Assembly: GCA_964034945.1 (NCBI GenBank)
Contig: OZ035961.1
Span: forward strand, 75,332,188 to 75,396,187
DNA length: 64,000 nucleotides
Source: Chrysopilus asiliformis
Lineage: Eukaryota; Arthropoda; Insecta; Diptera; Rhagionidae
Reading direction: 5' to 3'
Shown: positions 46,992 to 58,592 of the stretch, piece after piece
Layout of the letters: each line of letters opens with the position of its first letter
Position numbering within the stretch: position 1 is the first letter of the stretch
Notes under the pieces: generated by a model
The model's input: the letters and a program-made list of their open reading frames with translations, nothing else
Told to the model about the DNA's origin: nothing
The model's database searches: none
Translations under genes and position numbers: made by a program

Positions 46992-49900
46992 ATTGTGTAT
47001 CTCTAGATATTTATCCACGAATATTTATGTTACTGAGATTCTCATTCAACGACTTTTTTTGTGCACCCCCATTTTCGTTTCTAAATTCTTTCTTTATGTG
47101 ATGCATAAAAATCCTGATATATTATTCCGAATAAATTTTTATGTATGCTACCGCTAAAGTTATGTCTCGTTAGCTAATTTAAATAATGGGGTTGTGGGCA
47201 ATGGGCAATTTGATTTTGAATAATAAAAACTTGGGCCCCCCTTTAAAACTCCAATCCTTCTTTCCATCTTTTTTGTCAAGCCACGATTTTATGTAAATAG
47301 ATCGTTCCACTTATATGTTGAGCAAAATGAGCCGCAGCAAGCGCAAGCGTGCATTACCTGCTCAACAATTCCATCATCCATCGAAAAACGTCTACATCGA
47401 CATATCTACATATTGTGTAAAATTAATGTTATCACTATTTTTCGATATTATGTTAAACCGTAAAAACCGTTTCCAAACCGGTTCACGAAAACGGAACTGT
47501 ATCCGGTTTTACGTAAGCGCACGCAACTCACAGATATCGGAATTAGAATAGATATCGTGTTTTGCTATCTCAAATGGGCCACTGAAATGTCAAAATATTA
47601 TTATGGGGAAAGGAGATAAATATATCATGCTTCGTTTTGGAATATAGAATGTTTGTAGTTCACTTAAAAGCTAAAATTCATTTTTAATTTGAAACTTGAT
47701 AAAAGCAAAGTTGGCAATTCTGGATTCATTTCACTATGGTATGCAAATAAATTTTAGGCTTATGAAAATAGAGAAAGCATTAGTGTTTTTGGCCCATTTC
47801 TTTATACGGGCTTTTCAAGTAAGGCGCATTCTATGGGATATATTTCTGTGACGCAACTTAACTCGTCACAATCAGTGGTGCCACACTACTAGGATTGCCA
47901 CAGAGTGAATTAATGAGAACAACAATTTTGTCCTTTCCCGTCATCCACTATCTCTTACCGTTATTGAGATATTTTTATTTAAAATTAGGAGTTAGATTTT
48001 TGCGAATTTCTTGCAAACTATCGGTTTTTCGAAAAACACATTTAAAAAAAGAATTAAAGATATTAAAATCTTCTACATTTTTGCCTTGTACAGTAAATGG
48101 TTATCTTTTACCGTTATTGAGATATTTGAGATTTTCTCAAGAATTCATTTTTTTGTATAAACTAATATTTTATTCGTTGAATTATATTTACACTATAATG
48201 TAAATTGCACAGGAGCACAGGAACATAGATTTTATATAAGAAAGTCGTGTACTGTTCACATCAAATATTTTTTTGATCTGTTCAATATGTAGAAAAATAT
48301 CAAAATTCGAATTTTGATTTTTAACTACAATGAATCAAAATACAATAAATCCACCATTCTTTCGGGAAGAATAAACCTTCGGGAAACTTTTAGTATCCCG
48401 ATAACTCCCAATACATCCCTGTCTTAAGGTCTGTGTGGACATCCGGAGAGTAGGAAATAATAGATATAGGAACCCATATCTACTTTCAAGACTGGCGTTA
48501 GCCGCTTCAGAGAGAGCCGAAGTGGACAGGTGAGCTATGGCTACGGATGGCATCCTAAAGAAATGTAACTTCTGAGAAGATTGGAGCCGAAATGGCCACG
48601 ATTGTGTCACATTAGTTGGTGGAGCCAAATGCTTTGCTAAGAGCAGAGGTAGCGAATGCCCAGTATAAACAACAATGGACGGATACTCGAATTAAACCGT
48701 TGAATGTGTTGGGTGTGCTAGGTGGAGGCCCGTTAAAGAAGGTGAGCGAGCGCCTAGGAAACTGTGCTCGTAACTGCAGAAGAACATGGGGCAAGCAAAA
48801 CAGAAATGTGGTCGTAGGTCTGGATAGTCTCTAGTCGGAGCAAGTTGTACCATCGTTGCTACTCGCGTCGGCAATCGTGTTGTTTACAAATGCACGGGGC
48901 AGGTCGCCACATGGGGTATAAATTAGAATAACGGCGGGGGAATCACCCTACCGATTAACTGCGTCTCTTCCGTCTCGATCAAATCGCCCATATCGGCTCC
49001 CGTTCACCTTTTTGCCTTACAGTTATACGAGCAGTTGGTTAGTTAGGTGTTGTAGACGTGTACATGTGTCTGGTTGATGAGGAAAATCAAATCAAAGCAC
49101 AGCACAAACAAGTTTTTTATGCTATTTCAACCTTAAAGCTGGGCAAAACATTACGATACAAAACAGTACTGAGCTGTCCCGCGAGGCGGCATGACGTGTA
49201 GTGTTTTTTTCTGTTTTCCGTTCTAAAAACAAAACGACTTTTTTTTGTGTATTAATAATTTTTCTGTCCAATTGAATTGCGTTCTGTACTCAAAATTCTC
49301 ACCTTAATCGCTTTGTTGTGCAAAGCCTCAAAGCGACAAAAAAAAAGAACAAAATCCGATATTCCCAGTGACGAGATTTTCTTAAAAGTAATATTCTGTA
49401 TAGAGATAAACATACAAGAGAACATTCTCACGGTACTAACAGTTTGGCGTACAGCATATTTTGACGGGAAATCGGGAATTGTCACTAGCGTGCTAGACAC
49501 AGGCAGCACCGTGAGCGTATATAGTTTGACGTCACGGGTCAAAAGTGGTCGAATCGGGAGCAATTGATTGAAGCAGTGAAAAGAAAAGTTTGAGCACTTG
49601 AAAATAGCACGCCAGAGAGGATAATTACACACTTCCGTTCTATAACCATTGCCGTTGAATTGGGTGGTGGTTGACGTTAACTTTGCTACCGCTACCGGCA
49701 GATACCTCTTTCCGAGCCACCGCCCCCACCGTGAAAGTATTTCGGCGCTATCAAAAGAAATTCGTGCATTCTTTAGTGTCAGCTTTTAAAACGTGAACAT
49801 TTTATGCGCGGCGGCGGCAGCTAATATTATGTCAAATTTTATAGGGTGAAGTGGGATGATCTTCCCTATCATTGCCGTCTTCCGCTGCGCTGAATGAATG

Positions 49901-51696
49901 TCGAAATGCCATTGTAGCGGTTACGTCAGAGTGATAGAATCCAATTTTAAAGGAGTATAGAACGAACAAAACAGAATCTATGTTGCGAAGAGCGCACAAC
50001 ACATAAACCAACATAAAATGAAAACATACCGAAGCGAAATCGTACGAGTGAACTGAGGCGAGAGTCTGACATGCGTGTAATTAAAATGTCATTTTTCATA
50101 TGTTTTATGCCTTGATGTTGGTATTAAAAAAATGTTATTATTGCAATCGCAATGTTTATAGTTTTTTTTCGTCTTCTATTTCTTCAATCTATTTGTCAGT
50201 TGAATGTTATTTACGATTGTAAAATAATAGAAATTGATAATATAAAATTGTATTCGCTACGATTCCATGTTCTATAATGACTCATTTGAACAGCAATTTG
50301 ATTTTAATATGTGCTTAAATTAATGATATCGAATAGTTTAATTTATTAAACAAGGTAATTTAAAGTGTATATTCCGTATACAAGAAAATATACTTCGTCT
50401 ATATTCTCTGCGGCAATTTCAACAAAGTTATAAATTAAAATCATTTGGAGAACATATGCATTACATTATCAATTAATGGCCAGTAATTAAACATAATTAA
50501 TCTACCTAAATTTTAACATAAATAGTTCTAATGCGTATAGAAGTTAAAAAAAATGGACAAAGTGTGTTAATACGTTTACAAGCAGTGAATTTATAAAACT
50601 AAATAAAACGTCCGAAAAAAATACCTAAAGTGTTGTACTATAAATCTTAAGGTGAAATCCTATAGAACATTAATAATATATTATAAAGCGCCACCTGCCA
50701 CTTAGAACCCCATTGCAATGTTTTGTTTTTGTGATGGGTTAATAGTCCAAATGTGAGAAGAAAATCGTTTTGATTGCCCTGGAGTAGAAAAAAAGCCATT
50801 GACCAGGAAAAAAGGTGGATAAATTATTTTATTGAATTTATATTAATTCGCTACATACTTTTTTCTAACACATCAAATCAAAGCCGATGACAGTGAATTC
50901 AGAATATAATTAAAACGAAAAACAACGAAATAACATGTGAAAAAACGTATGAAAAAGGCAGTAAATAATTAACATTAATTTACATTTTGTGCGTGGGTAT
51001 TGTTTCTGTTTTTGATTTTGACAGTTCTTTTTTACTTTATTTAGTTTGATTTTTTGGGCATTAATAGTTTAATACACTTTAAAAAAAATTAATTGATTAT
51101 TGTTTCGTCGTTAGTGTAGTGGTGAAATCTATTTAAAGTGTTTCACAACTTCAAATAAATAAAAATAACATTGGGTATTAGTAAAATATAAAAAAGCCAG
51201 TTGAATTGTTACCAAAAATTTTGTGACAGTGTGAAATTGTTTTAATATTGAAAATTTTCTGTATAAGCAACAATAATACCAAAAAAGGAGTTGTCATTTT
51301 CGTTGTTGTTTTATTGTTTAATGGTTTTCATGGTAAGTTTTAAAATTTTTATTAATTATTGAATATATTTCTGGCTAAAGTCGAATTATGAGCTTTTTAT
51401 CTCGGTCTAGAAAATATTACAATTTGCAACCCACTATTTTAACTTAGAATCTTAACTAAATGTTTATACGGAAATACAAAATAAGGCTATGGCATGTTGT
51501 GGCAGCCAGTTTATGGTTTCACCAATCATAATCTTTTTTAATTATTGAAGCCACCATTTTATATGGCTGGTGTTATCATATTCTTAATTCTATAATTGTT
51601 TAATATATCATAAATTGAAATAAACATATAACCAAATGAATGTAACCAAAGGCTGTAGCAGGCATTTAACTCTTTATTTCTGTGGTGGGGTATGAC
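46992..51696. other. No confirmed gene; possible 5' UTR with splice donor near 51330
   Basis: A ~4.7-kb stretch without recognised termini. 47930-48175 contains inverted copies of the 'taccgttattgagatattt' repeat found in hAT-like element (iii). At 51319-51335 the string 'aatggttttcatggtaagttt' has a good donor (ATG/gtaagt) after a purine- and AT-rich leader that reads like an insect 5' UTR. It could be a first exon ending soon after a start codon. Evidence is weak without transcripts. A 96-residue plus-strand frame at 49277-49567 with a hydrophobic start is unconvincing. Confidence 0.3.
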
Positions 51697-52669
51697 CAAG
51701 GTTGCCAGTATGGGCGATTTTTCGCGAATTGGGCAATTTTTTCGTGATTTCACGAAAATTTTCTTTTAGAAAAATCGCAAATTGGGCAAAATCGATTTGA
51801 CGATATCGGGCTATCTTTGACAAATTGTATTACTTCTAGGGATTCGTCTTATAGAATAAATCGTATAGCTTCTTGTTCTGTAAAGTCCTCTGTAGGTTGC
51901 TAAAATTTGGATTTATGGCCTTTAGTCTTAACAAAGATTTAATTTTAAATAGAAAAATGTAAAACCGTTTTTTTTCAAAACTCTTAAGAATCAAGATATG
52001 GCCAGCTAAATAGTTTTGATTGCTGAAAGCGTTCTTCCTACTTCCTCTTATTGGTAAACATTCTACTTGTTCTTGTACTAGATCAGCCGCCCAATATATA
52101 TTCTACTTCGAATTGGAGATGGTGCAAATCATACTTTTCCCCCTGCGGCGTAGTTTTCTGACGAATTTTCACATGTGAATTTTAACATCTCGCATTTTAC
52201 TTTTTTGGTGTTATCACAATTTCAGTAAATTTTATTTATAACCTGTGCAAAAGCCCGAAAAATTAAATTACTTTTCACTTGGGACTGTACAAGTCTTAAT
52301 TTTTAACATTTTCAACATTTCTAATCCATATTTTTTCTTGATTTTCACCCATGTCATGTTTAGTAAATTTTTCAACTAGAAACGATAAAATGAAATTATC
52401 AACTAAACATTTTCAAATTACTATATATTTTACAAATCTTGCTGTTCCTCTCATCCTCACCCTTCTTAATCATCTTGTTCTGGATTGACACAAAAGAAAT
52501 ATGTATGGTCACCCTACTGATATGGTTCGATTTTGCCCGTTAGCTGTTATTTTTTTTTGTGATGTAATTATTATTGCGAATTGGGCGACTTGACTTGAAC
52601 GGAAGCGATTTTGGGCGACAATTCTTTAAAATTTGGGCGACTTCACTATCTGGAGACTTGGCAACCCTG
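51697..52669. mobile_element. hAT-like element (v), TSD GGTATGAC
   Basis: GGTATGAC at 51689-51696 and 52670-52677 flanks ends CAAGGTTGCCA and, reversed, CAGGGTTGCCA. Subterminal zones carry repeated TTGGGCGA/TTGGGCAA words (51710-51795, 52570-52645). At 973 bp there is no transposase. Confidence 0.87.
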
Positions 52670-53301
52670 GGTATGACAGAACCGAAGGATTACATTTTTC
52701 AAAAGCTACTTGAGCTTCAGTAATGAAATTTCGCACACATGTTCAATGCGTAAATTCTGTGCACTTTTGGTGAAATTCCGTGAAATTCTAGGAGTGGCCA
52801 AAATGGCGTCTTAACCCGTTGTTAAAACCCCCACAGTAACGAATGGATAAACAATTGTAGTAACTTTCAAAATTTTTCTTGCGAAATAATTCGTGCATGA
52901 ACAGCGTAAACTACTGTAGGACAAATTTAAATTCAAACGCAAGTTATAGGCACGACAGTTGATTTAATACTGTTTTTAGAATAGACGAAACTATATAATA
53001 TCGAAAGACCTGATTTTAGGCAATACTACAATACAATTATAAATTTTAATGCCTACACTACATTTGTGAAAGAAAAAAATATAGTTTGGAATTAACCAAT
53101 TTTAACAAGCTTTTATTTACTTTTATTCCTTAGTTTAGTTTAAATCTTATTTTGAAACACTTCCGCATATTCGATTCACGTGAAAATCGGCACACGTCAA
53201 AAAATCAAATAGCGACTTTCAGGAGTCATGTTGCCTAAATTAGCTACATCAAGTACTCATCGTGTAGTAATAAATGAAAATCTTGCAAAAAGTATCAAAT
53301 A

Positions 53302-54586
53302 CAGCCTTGGCCAAAAGTATTGAGCACCCTGTAAATTTTACTAATATACAAAATCTGATGCTCCAAATCAATCGGATTGTTTATTAAAGTTTTGTCGGCA
53401 TCTAAAAAATAAAATTTAAACAATAGTCAAGTGGCTGGTTAGTAACAAAACATCTAGAACCTTAAAAATTTGCTTTAGAGGTGTTTTTTGATATCTGATT
53501 AGTTCGCTTTCTCAGCTCGCTGTGAAGACATACAGTTCTGTAGTGCCTTGAAGTGATTTTTTTTCAATAAATTAAATATTTTAATGTAAATATGGCGAAA
53601 AAAAGAGAACTGACATTGCAACAGCGGATAGAAATTCAACTTTTGAAGCAGCAAGGCAAGTCCCAAGTGGAAATTTCTAAAACCGTTAAATTTTCGCGTC
53701 GAGCTGTGCAATATGTTATCGAACGGTTCGAGAAGACTGGGTCGCATAAAAATAGACACAGATCTGGACGAAAACGACTTACTATAGATCGTGAAGACAG
53801 AATATTAGTAAGGGATTCACTGAAAAATAGGAGAAAAACGTCTTACGAGCTCGCTGCTGATTTTTCAGTAACAATTAAAAAGCCAATATCTGCCAGGACG
53901 ACACGAAGAAGACTGCAGAAAGCTGGTCTAAAAGGCTGCAAAGCCAGGAAGAAGCCGTGGCTTTCCGAAAAAAAAACAAAAAGGCTCACTTCCAATGGGC
54001 TCTAAAACACAAAAGTTTAACCGAGCAAGATTGGTCAAATATTCTATGGTCGGACGAATCAAACTTTCAGGGTAGTAAAATAATTCCTATTTCTGTAGAA
54101 AAACATTATTTTCGACCCGATAAATATGTGAAGTGTAGTAAAATCCAACGGTTTACAAATCCTATTTTTTCATTATTTTTTAGGTTTTCGGGACACCCGG
54201 TGCATCGTATGTCCGCCGCCGAATAGGCGAAGAGTATAATGTCGAATGTGTTGTACCAACCGTAAAATACGGGGGTGGCAGTATAATGGTTTGGGGCTGC
54301 ATGGCTGGATCTGAAGTTGGTGAAATGTTCGTATGTGAAGGCAAAATGAACTCCAAAAAATACATAGATGTGCTCAAAACTACACTTATGGCGTCGTTTT
54401 CATGCATTTTAGGAGATACAAACATGGATGGCGTAAAGTTTCAGCAAGACAACGCCCCATGCCATAAATCCACCGAAACAAAGAATTGGTTTGAAGAAAA
54501 TTGCGTCGATGTTTTAGAGTAGCGTTCGCACTCTCCGGATTTAAACCCCATATATCATGGGTGCTCAATACTTTTGGCCAAGGCCT
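53302..54586 (+). mobile_element. Tc1-like element, degraded
   Basis: The left end is CAGCCTTGGCCAAAAGTATT after TA (53300-53301). The right end is the inverted 'gtgctcaatacttttggcca' finishing at about 54585, where the expected final bases and TA are replaced by 'cttttt'. The transposase gene reaches to within ~15 bp of the right TIR, implying a deletion of the gene's 3' end. Confidence 0.82.
53592..54548 (+). pseudogene. Tc1-type transposase, inactivated
   Basis: Starts MAKKRELTLQQRIEIQLLKQ. The paired helix-turn-helix regions (residues 1-~120) are intact, with the GRPR-like hook degraded (HRSGRKR). A frameshift in a poly-A run near 53970 follows. The catalytic part shows WSDESNFQ (first D), then a 113-bp intron-like insertion (54071-54183). 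It resumes VFGTPGASYVRR, GGGSIMVWGCM and FQQDNAPCH (second D). A TAG stop after DVLE (about 54520-54522) precedes HSPDLNPI, where the gene is cut before the final acidic residue. Tc1 transposases are DD34E; this copy cannot work. Confidence 0.9.
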
Positions 54587-54666
54587 TTTTGTCCTTTACT
54601 ATTTCATTTAATATGTTCACTAATGTTCACTGAATATCAAGTTCACCGAATATGCCTGAGTGTATT

Positions 54667-55245
54667 TTTATACCCGTATCGTGGAATCAAGGGGTATATT
54701 AAATTTGCCTTACCGTTTGTAACGCCAAGATCCCGTCATCACACAAAAAAATGAATTACACCAGTGAGTTTAGAATGACTAAAAAAATTGATTTTTGCAT
54801 GTCCGTCCGTCTGTCTGTGGCGCGGATCGCGAGCGCACGGATTGAGCTAGAGACTTCAAATTTTGCGCAGATCCGTTTTTCGTAAAATGTGAGGCTAAGT
54901 TCGTTCATGGCAAAAATTGACCATTAGGGGGGGTACCCCCCATACGAACGAAATTTTTTTTTGCGAATATCTTAAAAATGGTGCATCTTATCAAAAAAGT
55001 GCAAGAACAAAAGTTATTTATGATATGATTCTACATAAAACTTTCATACTGGCGTCTTAACCCGTTGGAAAAAATTTTCCGATTGGAAAAAATTTTAAAA
55101 AATCATATTGAAAAGTTTGACTTCAAAGTGGAATTTTGATACAACTATTCGCCGTTCAATTAAACTTCGAACAATGCCATATCACCAAACGGGTTTCCAA
55201 TAATTGTCAGATTGGCAATTATAGCTTTTGTTATGTTTTAAATAA
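54667..55245 (-). repeat. mini-me/DINE-like repeat, diverged copy
   Basis: Runs from 'tatacccgtatcgtgg' to 'gcttttgttatgtttta'. The GTCY tract is reduced to ~6 units (about 54799-54818). A short insertion near 55050-55095 duplicates 'cgttggaaaaaattttccga' material. It begins ~80 bp after the Tc1 copy. Confidence 0.7.
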
Positions 55246-58182
55246 ACATTTTGTCTGTCATCATATAGAGTATTTGACGATTGGCACCTGGCAATCTTAG
55301 CGTTTCTTATGTTTTTAACATATTTTTACCTCGAGCATATATTTGTTTAAAATTTTTGACTGCGGCGTATTTTACTTTATTAGAAATTTTCAAAAAATGA
55401 ACAAATGCCTAAAAAATTGAGCGATTTTTCGCTTGAAATTGTGAAAGTGCAGATTTGAATTATTCGTCTACATTCTGTTTCAGAAAATTTCATCTGCGGA
55501 TCATATTTATTAATTGTTTTTGCCCGAATTTGATTTATTGATTTTCATTCATGTTTTGTTCTCTGTCGGTATACACAATTTTTCTATCTCAGATTTTTCC
55601 GTGGCACAGCTTTTTTTGTGTGCGTCTATGTAAGTAAATTCCGGGGTTGACGCTTAAAGAAAAGATGATTTTTTAAAAATTCTGTTTCCTTTCACAAACT
55701 GTCTTCCCACCGTGAAATCCCCTAATTCTGTCCTATTCCCAATATTTCAGATGTTTCCAAAAATCAAGAATTCATATCACACGAACTGTTTGTCGCAGGC
55801 ACACAATTTTTATATTAAAATGTAATAAAATTTTCTCGGTAATCTGAGAAAAATATGTTGGATAAATTTTCATGGACAATTTTCCACAGTGAAGGAAAAC
55901 TTCTGAAAGACATGAAAGTGGCACTATTAACGATTTCGGAGCTCTAAGCCAATAGCTAGTTTATACCTACTTGCTCGCTGGAAATGAATTTCCCAAAAAT
56001 CCACAAATTTTTTATGAGAACATTGCTCGAGATCAAAATATTACTAATTAAAACTTATTTTTCTAAGATTCACTAGATAAATATGCCGATGTTATAAAAT
56101 TGTTAAACTGAATTTTCCAATCACGAAAATATTGCCATAGGTCAAAGAAATAAGAAATATGGTTTCTACCTTCATAATCAACTTTTACAAAATCTACTTA
56201 TAAATTTTATAAATAAATGACTTAAATGAAGGCACTTAAAATTTATTTTTGGTCAAAAACTGGTGGTGTCGTGTCGATCGTGAGGAAAGGTTTGTTTTTC
56301 ACATAGCGAATGTGTTTAATATGCGATTACTCGGCGGATTTTATTAAGAACACATTCTCTTCTTCGTGTTGCTGTCTGGTGGTGTTATTGTTGCTGCTGC
56401 GTTGGTCTCCTTTGGGCCCTTTATGCGCGTTTTATACTTTTTCATGTTCCCTAAGTGAGTTGTGTTAAAGATTGTGATATCTACTTGTTGATTTTTCTTA
56501 GTGGCGGACTTTTGATCTGATTTTTTCACTTTGAATTTTTTTACTTAAATGAAAGGAAGTGTTTTATTTTTCTTCGTTAATCGCGGCCATTCACTTGCAT
56601 TATAAACAAGAATGTATTTCATTACTGTCATACTGTCTCCTCCCATCTGAACTGAATCCTACTAGTAGTTTCAAAAGGAAATGTTCACCGCATATACATA
56701 TTTTTATGCTTATTTCATTACGGTTTTATTTATTTTTGGATTCAACACAAGACCAAATCAAGGCAGAAACTAAACGGACTGATTTTATACTTTTGCTCTT
56801 GATATTTTATTAAATTCACATTTTACCTTCGTATGATGGCTATCCGCAATGAAAACAATTTTTGTTGGCGGTGAATGCACGTAATTTGGTTTTGTTTCAA
56901 TATTTCAGTATAAAATTTATCAGCTTGTCGCTTTCTGTTTGTATCTGAATCTGTATCTTTATCTGAAGTATATGCAATTCCATTCATTCCTGTTTCTTGT
57001 CCACTATATTGATTTAGCTAAAAATATATCTACTTTCTATATGATTCCAAAAGCGTTTGTCACCGTAATTTAATATTTAAAAAAAACAAGTGGAAGCACG
57101 TTATACATAAATTCTTATCGTTGTCTTAACCTTCTCAACATTTTGGCGCCACTAAAGATATTTATTAAAAAATCATGAAGAGATGGAGTCTCATTCGAAA
57201 TCAAAATTCTCATATTTTTATGATACGCGACATTCCAAAATTAGTCCACGCACAAAAATAATTGCACTATTATTTTCATATCGGATGCAATTAAAACTCA
57301 TATTGATCCCATATAGCCATTCGTCAACGGTAAAAAATGGGTAACCACATTCTTTAGCAAAAAATTATCGTATTAAGAAAAGAAAAAATAAAACCAATCA
57401 TTATTATTATTTCTTGTAAATTTTCACATTGGCATTTTATTTATTGTCATATAAAAAGTCTAAACTTGATTTATTGTCATATAAAAATTCAAAAATGTAC
57501 TAATACTGCAGATTCATAACGGTTATGATTTTGAGGTAAAAGTATAACTTGAAATTTCAAAAACCAATGTCGAAAGTTTTGTAGACCAATTTCTTTACAG
57601 TTGTTCCAACTATTAGTACTGTACTTAAGGGATGGTCCGCATTTTTCTATTCAGAAGTCTTTATTTAAAAGCAGTGTTTTGAATCATTACTATGTAAATA
57701 GTGCTGAGAGAAAAATTGACACATTCTAAAAAAAGTAGCACCCATTCCTAGTTTTTACTGGAGAAAATTATTTTTTTGGTGGGTGAGGTGGGCAGGGGGG
57801 GGGGGGGGGATAATGCTATATTATGCCATGGAATCGTTCCCACTGTTTTTAGAAGTACCTTCAATACTATGTAGGACTCAGAATCTTAAATGTTCGCGGA
57901 CTCATTCCTATGCAAATTCAGGGAATATGATAATTCAAGCCGATTTTTTTCTTCGATTATAATTCGCACGTGGTTTGCGAACTCGGAGTTTATATCGCTT
58001 GGACCTGCCTAGTGCCACACTCTAACACTTGTGTCGGAAATTTTTTTTTTTAATTACAGGGCATTTTTTTAGTCGAGCTAGGTATTTGATATCTCGAATA
58101 TTTTCAAGCCCCCGGACTTCTCTATCTCAAATATTCGATAACTCGAATTTTTGTCTGTCTCCTTTAGATTGGACAGGATCCA
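55246..58182. other. No recognised gene; poly-G run at about 57793-57809
   Basis: AT-rich non-coding sequence with short frames only (minus 56344-56529, plus 56559-56813), none with motifs. A ~16-base G homopolymer occurs at about 57794. Confidence 0.45.
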
Positions 58183-58363
58183 ATAAAAACATAGCAAAAG
58201 CTATAATTGCCAATCTGGCAATTATTGAAAACCCGTATGGTGATTTAAGTGAACGGCAAACAGTTGTATCAAAATTCCACTTTGAAGTCAAACTTTCCAA
58301 TAAGATTTTTTTAAAACTTGTTCCAATTGGATTTTGATGTATGGAACTTTAATGTAGAATCAA
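58183..58363 (+). repeat. mini-me/DINE-like repeat, 5' fragment
   Basis: Matches the first ~180 bp of the family, from 'aaacatagcaaaagctata' to 'gatgtatgg.actttaatgtagaatca', then stops. It is most similar to the 13820 copy (shared 'atttaagtgaac.gc.aacagttgtatc'). Confidence 0.7.
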
Positions 58364-58592
58364 TGGCGACATTACAACGTTTTATAGGATTCATTCCTTT
58401 CATGTCAGGATTGAGTCCTTTACAAAATGGAATGTCGCCCTATTTTTTGTCGTGACCAGTCCAACATATACATTAATCTCTCCCATGTAACATGTTGGAG
58501 TCTTTGCCATAATTTTGGGAATGGTTACACAAAAATAAAGAGTACGACCTCTTTTTTGTTGGAATGTGTCCTAAAAAATTTGGGAGCTGCTA

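Noticed and set aside
49277..49567. 96-residue frame with a hydrophobic, signal-like start
   Set aside because: No recognisable domain, an overlapping 126-residue frame on the other strand and no splice or promoter context. It looks like chance.
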